From a virus, in IMG/VR virus record IMGVR_UViG_3300042434_001157, positions 1 to 24,347 of that record: 24,347 bases of DNA. The stretch is one strand, 5' to 3'. Positions 1 through 6,850 of this stretch are shown in pieces. Numbering within the stretch: position 1 is the stretch's first letter; each line of letters starts with the position of its first letter. The position numbers and the translations under genes were made by a program. The notes under the pieces are model-generated. The model was not told the DNA's origin. It searched no databases and saw only the letters and a program-made list of their open reading frames with translations.

Positions 1-15
1 TTGGAATTAAAATAC

Positions 16-44
16 TTGATTTTTTATACAAAATTCTGTATATA
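16..44 (+). promoter_or_regulatory. Possible sigma70-like promoter
   Basis: TTGATT at 16-21 and TATATA at 39-44 are separated by 17 nt, a standard sigma70 layout, and would start transcription about 20 nt before the gene at 72. The -10 part overlaps a perfect 12-bp palindrome (37-48, TGTATATATACA) that could also be an operator. The region is very AT-rich, so chance matches are likely. Confidence 0.35.
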
Positions 45-71
45 TACATATATAAACCGTTATAAAACATT

Positions 72-362
72 ATGGAACTAAATACACCAAACATACAACA
101 GCCTGCATCACTTGAGCAAAAAATATTTGATGCAGTAGAAATACAAGAACTAACTGCTATTCGCGAAGCATATGAACAAGCTACTATTTCGCTTGGTCAA
201 TTAGAAATGCAAAAGCGTGAAATAGCCAAAACAGAAAAGCGACTTAATGAACGATTGGCTGCTATAGAAGCCCAAGAAAAAGTATTTTTGGATAAGATCG
301 TAGCCAAGTATGGCGAAGGTACGTTTGATATTAATACAGGCGCATTTACGCCAAGATCGTAA
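72..362 (+). CDS. Small coiled-coil protein of unknown function
   Basis: A 96-residue protein that I do not recognise by family. Residues about 15-75 are rich in Glu, Lys, Gln and Ala with heptad-like spacing, so most of the chain is probably one long helix or coiled coil; the last 20 residues are a short Gly/Thr/Phe-rich tail. There is no signal peptide or membrane segment. It lies directly upstream of the tail sheath but is separated from it by a terminator. There is no clear Shine-Dalgarno site before the ATG. A role as a small tail-assembly or regulatory protein is only a guess from position. Confidence 0.8.
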   Translation: MELNTPNIQQPASLEQKIFDAVEIQELTAIREAYEQATISLGQLEMQKREIAKTEKRLNERLAAIEAQEKVFLDKIVAKYGEGTFDINTGAFTPRS

Positions 363-390
363 TAATAGTTATATTTATTATAATACCCAA

Positions 391-418
391 AATCCTCCAT
401 ATTAGTGGAGGATTTTTT
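391..418 (+). terminator. Intrinsic terminator
   Basis: A 9-bp perfect stem, AATCCTCCA (391-399) with TGGAGGATT (406-414), a 6-nt loop, and a T-run reaching 418. It ends transcription after the small gene at 72-362, so the sheath needs its own promoter between here and 481. Confidence 0.9.
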
Positions 419-440
419 ATTGTTTGAAAAATTAGTGTCA

Positions 441-448
441 TATTTATA
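441..448 (+). promoter_or_regulatory. TATTTATA motif, candidate late promoter of the sheath gene
   Basis: TATTTATA lies between the upstream terminator and the sheath gene, 32 nt before the ATG. The same octamer recurs upstream of many + strand genes in this window. It is the reverse complement of the T4 late promoter core TATAAATA, so the direction of any promoter is uncertain. Confidence 0.45.
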
Positions 449-480
449 TTTACAACTTTTTATATAGGAGTTAAAAAACT

Positions 481-3400
481 ATGGCAATCGAACAAAATGG
501 AACATATAGCCCTTCAGAACGAATCGTTTCGCCTGGTGTATTCACCAGAGAAGTAGATCAATCGTTTCTTGCACAGGGCGTAGCAGCAATCGGCGGCGTG
601 GTAGTAGCCCCATTCCCAAAAGGACCGGGATTTTCACCAACCGTAATTAACAGCGAAGGTGATTTAAGCACCATCTTCGGTGATGCGGACGGCACACTAT
701 ACGGCCCAATCACAGCCCAGCAATATCTTCGTCAGCAAGGACAAGTCACAGTTGTCCGCGTTGGCGGTCTTTCTGGATACAATCAACAGAAAGCATTGTT
801 TGTCACAGCTACACCTGGTCAATATGGACGCTTTCAAGAAAATTCGGTAGTTTCTGGTTCTCTACTTGACGCAACATTATATCCAAATTCTGCGGCAAAT
901 AGCGTATTCAAAATTACTGGTAGCGTTAGCGTAACATTTGATAGCGGTTTCTATGAGGATGAAACCATCGAAGTTGGTACACTACAAGTTGCTACATTTG
1001 CAAGCTCTTCAACAAACCTATACGGAGCAGTTACTGCTTCCGATGGTTGCTTGGATTACTTCTTTGCCACAGCTTCTGCGACAAATACCTCATTCACTAT
1101 TTCTGGCGATGCTCCTTGGAACGGTTCAAGATTGTCTTCATTGACAATCCGCCGCATACCAGGTGCTTGCGATTTTGAACTTGAAATTGAAGGTGTATTA
1201 ACTGGCTCATATGGTGCGTTCAATCCAAACGCATTTACTCCAGGTGTTGGATTGACCGAGGATGGGTGTGGAAGTTCTTCTTATGCCACCGGAAGTGATA
1301 GCGTATTGTTGGCCGTATTGGCAAATACCGCATATGATCGCAGTCAGAATCTATATGGATTCAGCGGATCTTTGCTATCAACATCGTCGGTCGTTTCTGT
1401 CACCGCCGATTTCTCGTTGGCGTTAAACACTATCTATACAGATGGAAGCGGAAATACGGCAAGTTCTTCTTATGGTACATATCAGTTCTCATTGGACGAA
1501 GAATCAAACAAATATATTACAAACGTGTTTGGTACTGATCCAAAAGCTGGTTATGTTCCTGTTGCTGCTGGTCAAAAGATTGAAGCAGCATACACATACA
1601 AAAACTTCAAACATCGTACCAAAACAATTATAAATCAAATGCTTGCTTCTGGTAGCTGGAAGATTGCTATTTTTTCTCGCGACGCAATGGATTTTGAAGA
1701 TGGTATTGAGCCAGCAGATGGAACTTCCGCATTTGATCTCACAAATGCATATACTCCGTTCATTCGCTCACAGCTAATTGCTGCCTTTACTGGTAGCGGA
1801 GTGTCTTCGAGTGCTGCATATGATCTATTCAAGGTACATACTCTGACAGATGGCACCGCTGCAAATACAGCATATAAACTTGAAATATCAAACGTAAAGT
1901 CACCTGGTTCTGTACCTGGCACCTCGTATGGTTCATTCACGTTGGCGGTTCGCAGCTATAGTGATACAGACCTAAAGCCTGTATATCTAGAACGTTTTGA
2001 TAATCTAAACTTGGATGTCAATAGTGCAAATTATGTTGCTCGTCGTATTGGTGACACATACAACTATATCGACTTCAACGGTAAGATTCTGGAATTTGGA
2101 GACTTCCCACAAAAGAGCAAATATGTTCGTGTTGAAATGGCAACTGCTCCATGGCCAGTTGACGCAATTCCATATGGATTTGGTCCATATGCCACACCAG
2201 TCGGCGGTGATTATGCTCGTTTGGGCAAGATTCCTGCGATGCAATACTGCTCTGCCTCGGCGTACTTGTTACAGCCAGGTAGATATGCTTCTGGTGTAGT
2301 ATTCCAACCAGCACCAGCACAAGCAGACGCGGATCTTGCTGCTCTATATCCAAATGGATCTAGCGTCGGTCCAGAACTAGACAATAAGCAATACTTCGCT
2401 CCAGTACCACAAGGTTCTGCGGTAGGAGCTAATGTTGCGTTTGACCTAGAAACATATTGCGGAGTTTCTCCATTGTATGTTGCTTCTCAAGAAAATACAA
2501 ATGTTAAGAAGCGTCGTTTTGTTCTAGGATTCCAAGGTGGATTTGATGGTCAATCGCCATCTGTTCCAGTATTAATTGGTAATGATATATTGCCAACAAA
2601 TCAACAGGGACTAGATTGCTCTACGTCAACAAGTCGTGGTACATATGCTTATAGACAATCAATTGCTGCTTTAAGCAATGCGGATGAGTTTGATTTCAAC
2701 CTCATCACTGTTCCCGGCATTAACTACGAAGACCACGCATATGTAGCAACTTCAATCGTTGATATGTGCGAACGTCGTGGCGACGCATTCTATATCATGG
2801 ACATTGCTCCAAATCAAACAGCCGGTGCAACTGCTATTCAAAACGTAGTAGATCTGGCCGGTCAGTTTGATACAAACTATGCTGCAACATATTATCCTTG
2901 GGTCAAAGTTACTGAGACCAATAGTAACAAGATCATGAACGTTCCTCCTTCAGTAGTAATGATGGGCGTCTATGCCGCCAACGATAAAGTTGCCGCTGAG
3001 TGGTTTGCCCCAGCAGGTCTAAATCGAGGCGGTATCCCAACGGCTGTGTCTGTAGCAGATAGATTGACACACACTGAACGTGATACTCTATATGAAGGTC
3101 ACGTAAACCCAATCGCCGCGTTTCCTGGTCAAGGCGTTGTGGCTTGGGGTCAGAAGACACTGCAACGTAATCCAAGTGCATTGGATCGCGTAAATGTTCG
3201 CCGTCTATTGATCGCGTTGAAGAAGTTCATCGCTTCTTCTTCAAGATTCCTAGTGTTTGAACAGAACGTAGCAACAACTCGTCAACGTTTCTTGAACATC
3301 GTCAATCCATACTTGGAAAGCGTACAGCAGCGTTCGGGTGTGTATGCCTTCAAGGTTGTTATGGACGACAGCAACAATACACCTGATCTAGTTGATCGTG

Positions 3401-3504
3401 GCATATTGTATGGTCAGATCTATATTCAGCCAACACGTACCGCTGAAATGATTGTATTGGACTTCAATGTACTCCCTTCGGGTGCCGTTTTTCCGAGCGC
3501 ATAA
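481..3504 (+). CDS. Contractile tail sheath protein (T4 gp18-like), oversized
   Basis: A 1007-residue tail sheath subunit, the protein that polymerises around the tail tube and contracts during infection. The N-terminus (residues about 10-100, with SPGVFTREVD and a GG.V..PFPKGP stretch) matches the start of phage sheath proteins. The conserved C-terminal sheath domain covers about residues 840-1003, with YEGHVNPIAAFPGQGVVAWG and LDRVNVRRLL followed by IAxxxxxFVFE-type helices. T4 gp18 has 659 residues, so roughly 350 extra residues sit in the middle, rich in Ser, Thr, Gly, Ala and Tyr, probably as surface domains. AGGAG at 466-470 supports the start. Arginine codons are mostly CGT/CGC, as expected for a highly expressed virion gene. 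A strong terminator follows. Confidence 0.95.
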   Translation: MAIEQNGTYSPSERIVSPGVFTREVDQSFLAQGVAAIGGVVVAPFPKGPGFSPTVINSEGDLSTIFGDADGTLYGPITAQQYLRQQGQVTVVRVGGLSGYNQQKALFVTATPGQYGRFQENSVVSGSLLDATLYPNSAANSVFKITGSVSVTFDSGFYEDETIEVGTLQVATFASSSTNLYGAVTASDGCLDYFFATASATNTSFTISGDAPWNGSRLSSLTIRRIPGACDFELEIEGVLTGSYGAFNPNAFTPGVGLTEDGCGSSSYATGSDSVLLAVLANTAYDRSQNLYGFSGSLLSTSSVVSVTADFSLALNTIYTDGSGNTASSSYGTYQFSLDEESNKYITNVFGTDPKAGYVPVAAGQKIEAAYTYKNFKHRTKTIINQMLASGSWKIAIFSRDAMDFEDGIEPADGTSAFDLTNAYTPFIRSQLIAAFTGSGVSSSAAYDLFKVHTLTDGTAANTAYKLEISNVKSPGSVPGTSYGSFTLAVRSYSDTDLKPVYLERFDNLNLDVNSANYVARRIGDTYNYIDFNGKILEFGDFPQKSKYVRVEMATAPWPVDAIPYGFGPYATPVGGDYARLGKIPAMQYCSASAYLLQPGRYASGVVFQPAPAQADADLAALYPNGSSVGPELDNKQYFAPVPQGSAVGANVAFDLETYCGVSPLYVASQENTNVKKRRFVLGFQGGFDGQSPSVPVLIGNDILPTNQQGLDCSTSTSRGTYAYRQSIAALSNADEFDFNLITVPGINYEDHAYVATSIVDMCERRGDAFYIMDIAPNQTAGATAIQNVVDLAGQFDTNYAATYYPWVKVTETNSNKIMNVPPSVVMMGVYAANDKVAAEWFAPAGLNRGGIPTAVSVADRLTHTERDTLYEGHVNPIAAFPGQGVVAWGQKTLQRNPSALDRVNVRRLLIALKKFIASSSRFLVFEQNVATTRQRFLNIVNPYLESVQQRSGVYAFKVVMDDSNNTPDLVDRGILYGQIYIQPTRTAEMIVLDFNVLPSGAVFPSA

Positions 3505-3523
3505 ATCATAAAAAATTGATTAC

Positions 3524-3555
3524 AAGAAACCCACTTTTTAGTGGGTTTCTTTTTT
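3524..3555 (+). terminator. Intrinsic terminator after tail sheath gene
   Basis: A 12-bp perfect stem (3524-3535 with 3540-3551; core AACCCACT/AGTGGGTT), a TTTT loop, and a T-run to 3555. It marks the end of the sheath transcription unit and the left edge of the island between sheath and tube. Confidence 0.93.
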
Positions 3556-3593
3556 ATATAGCAAGATTTCATCATTTTGCCTACCGGTTCATA

Positions 3594-3607
3594 TATTTAT
3601 ATTTATA
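3594..3607 (+). promoter_or_regulatory. Two overlapping TATTTATA motifs, candidate promoter
   Basis: TATTTATA occurs at 3594-3601 and again at 3600-3607, directly before the ATG at 3607 of the homing endonuclease. This is the octamer seen upstream of several other + strand genes. If it acts as a -10 box, the transcript would be almost leaderless. Confidence 0.4.
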
Positions 3608-4404
3608 TGAAAACAAATTATGGAAACCCAATGTCAATAAATAAAATTTGCGAATGGACCGGTAAATCTTTTACTGTTGATTGGAAGCACAGAAATAAAA
3701 GATTCATAGATACAAAAGCAATGTATGCTTGGAGAAAATCGCAAAATCACGAAATTGTAAATTGCTTAAATTGCAATAAACCGTTTGACAGATATAAAAG
3801 AATACTACACCCAAGATCTGGAAAATTGCAGCAATATTGCTCAAATGAATGTAACAGAAGTTCAAAAGAAAAGAGAGAAAAACTTAAAATTTGGATAAAT
3901 GACAACAATCCTATGAAAGATCCAATCTCGGTTGAGAAAATATCAAAAACCAAACTAGAAAAATACGGAAATTATAAATACAACAACCCAGAAAAAGCTG
4001 CAAATACTTGTATGAAAAAATACGGAACCGCGTGCTATTTTGATAGCCCTTCTGCTATATTATCAAACGGAAAACGCATATCAAAGTTTCAAAAACAAAC
4101 GTATGATCTTGTTTTATTAAAATATCCAGATGCAGTTCTTGAAAAATATCTAAAAGACGTTCATTGTTCTGTGGACATTTATATACCTTCGATCAAAAAA
4201 GTAATTGAGTGCTATGGGGATTATTGGCATTGCAATCCTAAAAAATACAAATCAGATTATTATAATAAATCTTTGCGCATGACAGCAAAAGAAAAATGGG
4301 ACAAAGATGCCATTAAAACAAATAAGTTAATGTCGGTCGGTTACGATGTCGAGATAGTTTGGGAAAACTCAAAGAAAAAACTTGTGCATTCAACAAAACC
4401 GTGA
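3607..4404 (+). CDS. Homing endonuclease, EDxHD / Vsr-like family
   Basis: A 265-residue probable free-standing homing endonuclease, a selfish gene that cuts alleles lacking it. Residues 15-35 look like a degenerate first zinc finger, followed by a C-x2-C...C-x3-C finger (C53, C56, C78, C82). Two KYG-type repeats (about residues 99-155) resemble DNA-binding NUMOD-like units. The nuclease domain has D190 in VDIYIP and E201/H208 in IECYGDYWH, matching the Vsr-like EDxHD fold. The usual helix Glu before D190 appears to be Gln (Q162), so activity is in doubt. I chose ATG 3607 because it puts the first Cys at residue 15, as in the larger relative at 6834-8363. ATG 3631, with GGAA upstream, is the alternative; a TTG at 3577 is less likely. 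Confidence 0.82.
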   Translation: MKTNYGNPMSINKICEWTGKSFTVDWKHRNKRFIDTKAMYAWRKSQNHEIVNCLNCNKPFDRYKRILHPRSGKLQQYCSNECNRSSKEKREKLKIWINDNNPMKDPISVEKISKTKLEKYGNYKYNNPEKAANTCMKKYGTACYFDSPSAILSNGKRISKFQKQTYDLVLLKYPDAVLEKYLKDVHCSVDIYIPSIKKVIECYGDYWHCNPKKYKSDYYNKSLRMTAKEKWDKDAIKTNKLMSVGYDVEIVWENSKKKLVHSTKP

Positions 4405-4412
4405 TATTTATA
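4405..4412 (+). promoter_or_regulatory. TATTTATA motif 4 nt before the HAD gene
   Basis: TATTTATA follows directly on the stop codon of the homing endonuclease and lies exactly 4 nt before ATG 4417. The same 4-nt spacing is seen at 17613-17620 and 24199-24206. Confidence 0.4.
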
Positions 4413-4416
4413 AAAT

Positions 4417-4980
4417 ATGCATATACTCCTAAAAAATCTATTGAAAGAAGTAGAAGAAAAGTCTCCACTTAAATATCAAATGTATGTGGATATGGACGGA
4501 GTTCTTGTAAACCTTGATAAAGGATTCAAGGCAGTTTCTGGCGGATTATCTCCTCAAGACTATGAAGCAAAAAATGGCAAAAACACTTTTTGGAAAGTAG
4601 TAAATAAAAATCCTAATTTCTGGCTTGACCTAGAACCATTGCCAGACGCTAAAGTTCTTTGGGATTATATAAAAGATAGATTCAAAGATCCACCCGCTGT
4701 TGTACTGAGTGCAGGCATCGGCACAAAAATAAAAGAGCAGAAAACTGCATGGATACGCAAGCATATAGACCCAAGTGTTCAAGTTATTATTGCTTCGTCC
4801 GGCGTATCAAAGCCACAATATATCATTGATAGAGCGGATGTCAGACTTACTCATATACTACTTGATGATACAGACAAGAATATAACTGCTTGGGAAAATT
4901 CCGGTGAAAATAGAATTGCTATTTTACATAAAGATGCGGCGAGCAGCATAAATAAGATTAAACAGATTGTGTCTGTATGA
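4417..4980 (+). CDS. HAD-superfamily phosphatase, 5'(3')-deoxyribonucleotidase-like
   Basis: A 187-residue HAD-fold hydrolase, likely a soluble nucleotide phosphatase. Motif I is DMDGVL (nucleophile D25, acid/base D27), motif II is the Ser of VVLSAG (about residue 98), and motif IV is LLDDTDKN near residues 153-160, followed by the W-x2-SGE stretch typical of phage and bacterial 5'-nucleotidases. All expected catalytic acids are present. The first 15 residues (MHILLKNLLKEVEEK) form an extra amphipathic helix, loosely like the N-terminal motif of the proteins at 9.1-13.1 kb. The stop overlaps the next start as ATGA (4977-4980), so translation is probably coupled. The natural substrate cannot be read from the sequence. 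Confidence 0.8.
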   Translation: MHILLKNLLKEVEEKSPLKYQMYVDMDGVLVNLDKGFKAVSGGLSPQDYEAKNGKNTFWKVVNKNPNFWLDLEPLPDAKVLWDYIKDRFKDPPAVVLSAGIGTKIKEQKTAWIRKHIDPSVQVIIASSGVSKPQYIIDRADVRLTHILLDDTDKNITAWENSGENRIAILHKDAASSINKIKQIVSV

Positions 4981-5225
4981 ATCACGTTTCGCTAAAATCT
5001 TTGCTGCTAAAAGAACAATTTCATGTATCCGACATGGTTATGCTTGAAAAGGCGTGCAAGGCTTTTGCAGACGTATTAATAAAAAACAATATTGTAGCAC
5101 ATCAACATAAAGACCTTACAGCAGCAGATACTCCTATATCTCAGTATTCAGAAGATATAGCAGAAGTTGTTCGCAATGAAGTAATCAAATGGATGGATGT
5201 AGCAAACAGACGAGGTGGAAGATGA
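4977..5225 (+). CDS. Small unknown protein in HAD/nucleotidyltransferase operon
   Basis: An 82-residue protein that I do not recognise. It begins with a short hydrophobic-basic segment (SLKSLLLKE) and is otherwise mostly helical, with acidic and hydrophobic residues alternating. No catalytic motif, membrane segment or signal peptide is visible. It overlaps the upstream HAD gene by ATGA and the downstream nucleotidyltransferase by ATGA (5222-5225), so the three genes are almost certainly translated together. It may be a partner or adaptor of the nucleotidyltransferase; that is inference from coupling only. Confidence 0.7.
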   Translation: MNHVSLKSLLLKEQFHVSDMVMLEKACKAFADVLIKNNIVAHQHKDLTAADTPISQYSEDIAEVVRNEVIKWMDVANRRGGR

Positions 5226-6130
5226 ATTATCCTTTATACAACGACAAACTTGCTCCTATATGGAACATCAATGAAGATGGTGCGAGACTTGATGACGAAG
5301 TAAGAAAATCGCTCATCAAGATCGCGATGGATTTTGTGCAGGACTTAAAAAAGAACCAAGATATAAACATCAAGACAGAAGACATACTTCTTATTGGTTC
5401 TATTACCAATTATAACTGGACGCCATATTCAGATATTGATCTACATATATCAACTGATTTTTCCAAACTTGATATGAGCAAAGAAGACGCACAGGCGATG
5501 TTTGATGCGATTAAAACTGGTTGGAATAGCAAGCACGACATTGTGATGAAAAACTTTGATGTTGAGTTATATGTTGAAGATATAGGGGCAGAACAGGTAT
5601 CTGCATCAAAGTATAGTGTTCTACGAAACGAATGGATAAAAGAACCAAAGAAAGAAAGTCCAAACTTCAACAAGTCACTTATAAAAAAGAAGTATAAAGA
5701 GTACTCAAAGAAGATAGACGACTTGATGGATGCAGACAGCGAAAAGCCGCTAAAAGATTTACTTGACAAGATATACAAGTTTCGTCAAGCAGGATTAGAC
5801 AAGGGCGGCGAACTAAGTGAAGAAAATATTGTATTTAAGATACTAAGAGCAAAAGGTAAGTTAGATAAACTAAAAGACACTATATCGGCGATTTACGACG
5901 ATAAGATGAGTGTCGATGAAATCGCCATGAACAATAGTTATTATGAGAAGGATGTTCAAGACGCGGCAGATGATATATATGCGATTGCAAAAGCGTTAAA
6001 AGTATATCCAGATATTGAACCATATATCAAAAAGATATCATTAAAATACAAGAAGTATTCGGACGATGTGCATATAGACATCGCAAGGGCATTTTCAAAG
6101 CTTAGAAAACAACAAATAAAAACATCTTGA
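5222..6130 (+). CDS. Minimal nucleotidyltransferase-fold protein
   Basis: A 302-residue protein with a pol-beta-type nucleotidyltransferase core: G59-S60 followed by D71 and D73 in SDIDLH, with a third acid likely E115 in FDVELYV. This is the GS...DxD signature of enzymes that transfer a nucleotide to protein, RNA or a small molecule. Residues about 140-300 are helical, Lys-rich and of unknown role. From memory, similar proteins occur in other aquatic T4-like phages without a proven function. The start at 5222 is chosen for the GAGG at 5212-5215 and the ATGA overlap with the upstream gene; an upstream in-frame start at 5189 would lie deep inside that gene. The stop overlaps the promoter of the next gene. 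Confidence 0.82.
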   Translation: MNYPLYNDKLAPIWNINEDGARLDDEVRKSLIKIAMDFVQDLKKNQDINIKTEDILLIGSITNYNWTPYSDIDLHISTDFSKLDMSKEDAQAMFDAIKTGWNSKHDIVMKNFDVELYVEDIGAEQVSASKYSVLRNEWIKEPKKESPNFNKSLIKKKYKEYSKKIDDLMDADSEKPLKDLLDKIYKFRQAGLDKGGELSEENIVFKILRAKGKLDKLKDTISAIYDDKMSVDEIAMNNSYYEKDVQDAADDIYAIAKALKVYPDIEPYIKKISLKYKKYSDDVHIDIARAFSKLRKQQIKTS

Positions 6131-6154
6131 CATAATATATCGGCGTGATAATAT
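6127..6154 (+). promoter_or_regulatory. Extended -10 sigma70-like promoter, apparently leaderless
   Basis: TTGACA (6127-6132), a 16-nt spacer ending TGA, and the -10 box TAATAT (6149-6154). The start codon of the next gene lies 6 nt further on, where transcription should begin, so the mRNA would have no leader. The -35 box overlaps the stop codon of the nucleotidyltransferase. The same geometry recurs at 22763-22790. Confidence 0.6.
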
Positions 6155-6160
6155 GTCGGT

Positions 6161-6850
6161 ATGCTAAAGAATATCAAGTTTGCCCGGTTTGGTGGGCTTA
6201 GTTCAGTCAATCAAAAGGGATATGATTCGAACTGTGATGGCTATCATTCTCCTCCCGCCAAGCGTGGCTTTTATGCGTTTCTTTGGCCGTATTATGAGTT
6301 CTTTCTTCTCAGCGGTGGATTATGGACAAACTATCCTTGGTCAATAGGCACCAAGTTCATTTACTTAAAAGACGCCAAGGGTAATATCATTGACGAAAAT
6401 CATCCTGATCATGAATACTTTTCCAGCACAGGAAAGTATTGGAGCATTCCCACCAAAGAATGGTATTTTCATCATAAGAAACATCCTGAATATGAAGACC
6501 CCGAATATGATGCTAAGTTGGAGGCACATTGTATTGATTGGGAAACAAATCACGGAGATAAGCCCAAGTGGGTGTTGGCTCAAAAGCCTTCGCCCAGAAT
6601 CTTTGAGTACAAAGGAAATATCTGGCATCATTTGACCTGCTATCTCGGACCTTCTGGTGCACTGAAGCAGAAAGGTGGTTGGACTCTTTCGCCATTTGAC
6701 GAATACGCAAAAGCATTACAAAAAAACATGCACGCTGGTCGCAGGACACAGTGCGAATACAATTCCAACAAAGGACTACCGAAGTCCAACAAAAATCCTT
6801 ATGTGGGAATATCCAAAGATCATCTGGAAGTTTTTATTGAGAAGTTGTAG
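6161..6850 (+). CDS. Conserved-looking phage protein of unknown function
   Basis: A 229-residue protein without a named family. It is unusually rich in aromatics and His: an N-terminal FARFGGLSS segment, a PPAKRGFYAFLWPYYEFFLL segment around residues 32-51, and many Trp, Tyr and His residues in the middle (for example WYFHHKKHPEYEDPEY and KGNIWHHLTCYL). The hydrophobic patch near residue 45 is too broken by charges and prolines to be a clear membrane span. I recall similar FGGLSS/RGFYAF proteins in other phages, without a known role. It starts at the predicted transcription start of its own promoter. Its last 17 nt overlap, tail to tail, the homing endonuclease on the other strand. It may be an independently expressed accessory gene. 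Confidence 0.75.
   Translation: MLKNIKFARFGGLSSVNQKGYDSNCDGYHSPPAKRGFYAFLWPYYEFFLLSGGLWTNYPWSIGTKFIYLKDAKGNIIDENHPDHEYFSSTGKYWSIPTKEWYFHHKKHPEYEDPEYDAKLEAHCIDWETNHGDKPKWVLAQKPSPRIFEYKGNIWHHLTCYLGPSGALKQKGGWTLSPFDEYAKALQKNMHAGRRTQCEYNSNKGLPKSNKNPYVGISKDHLEVFIEKL

Noticed and set aside
3577-3606. TTG start at 3577 for the small homing endonuclease
   Set aside because: The added residues are translated from the TATTTATA repeat and have no counterpart in the related large enzyme; ATG 3607 aligns the first Cys of both proteins.
5189-5221. Upstream start of the nucleotidyltransferase
   Set aside because: It lies inside the preceding gene and adds residues unlike a folded domain; ATG 5222 has a Shine-Dalgarno site and an ATGA overlap.
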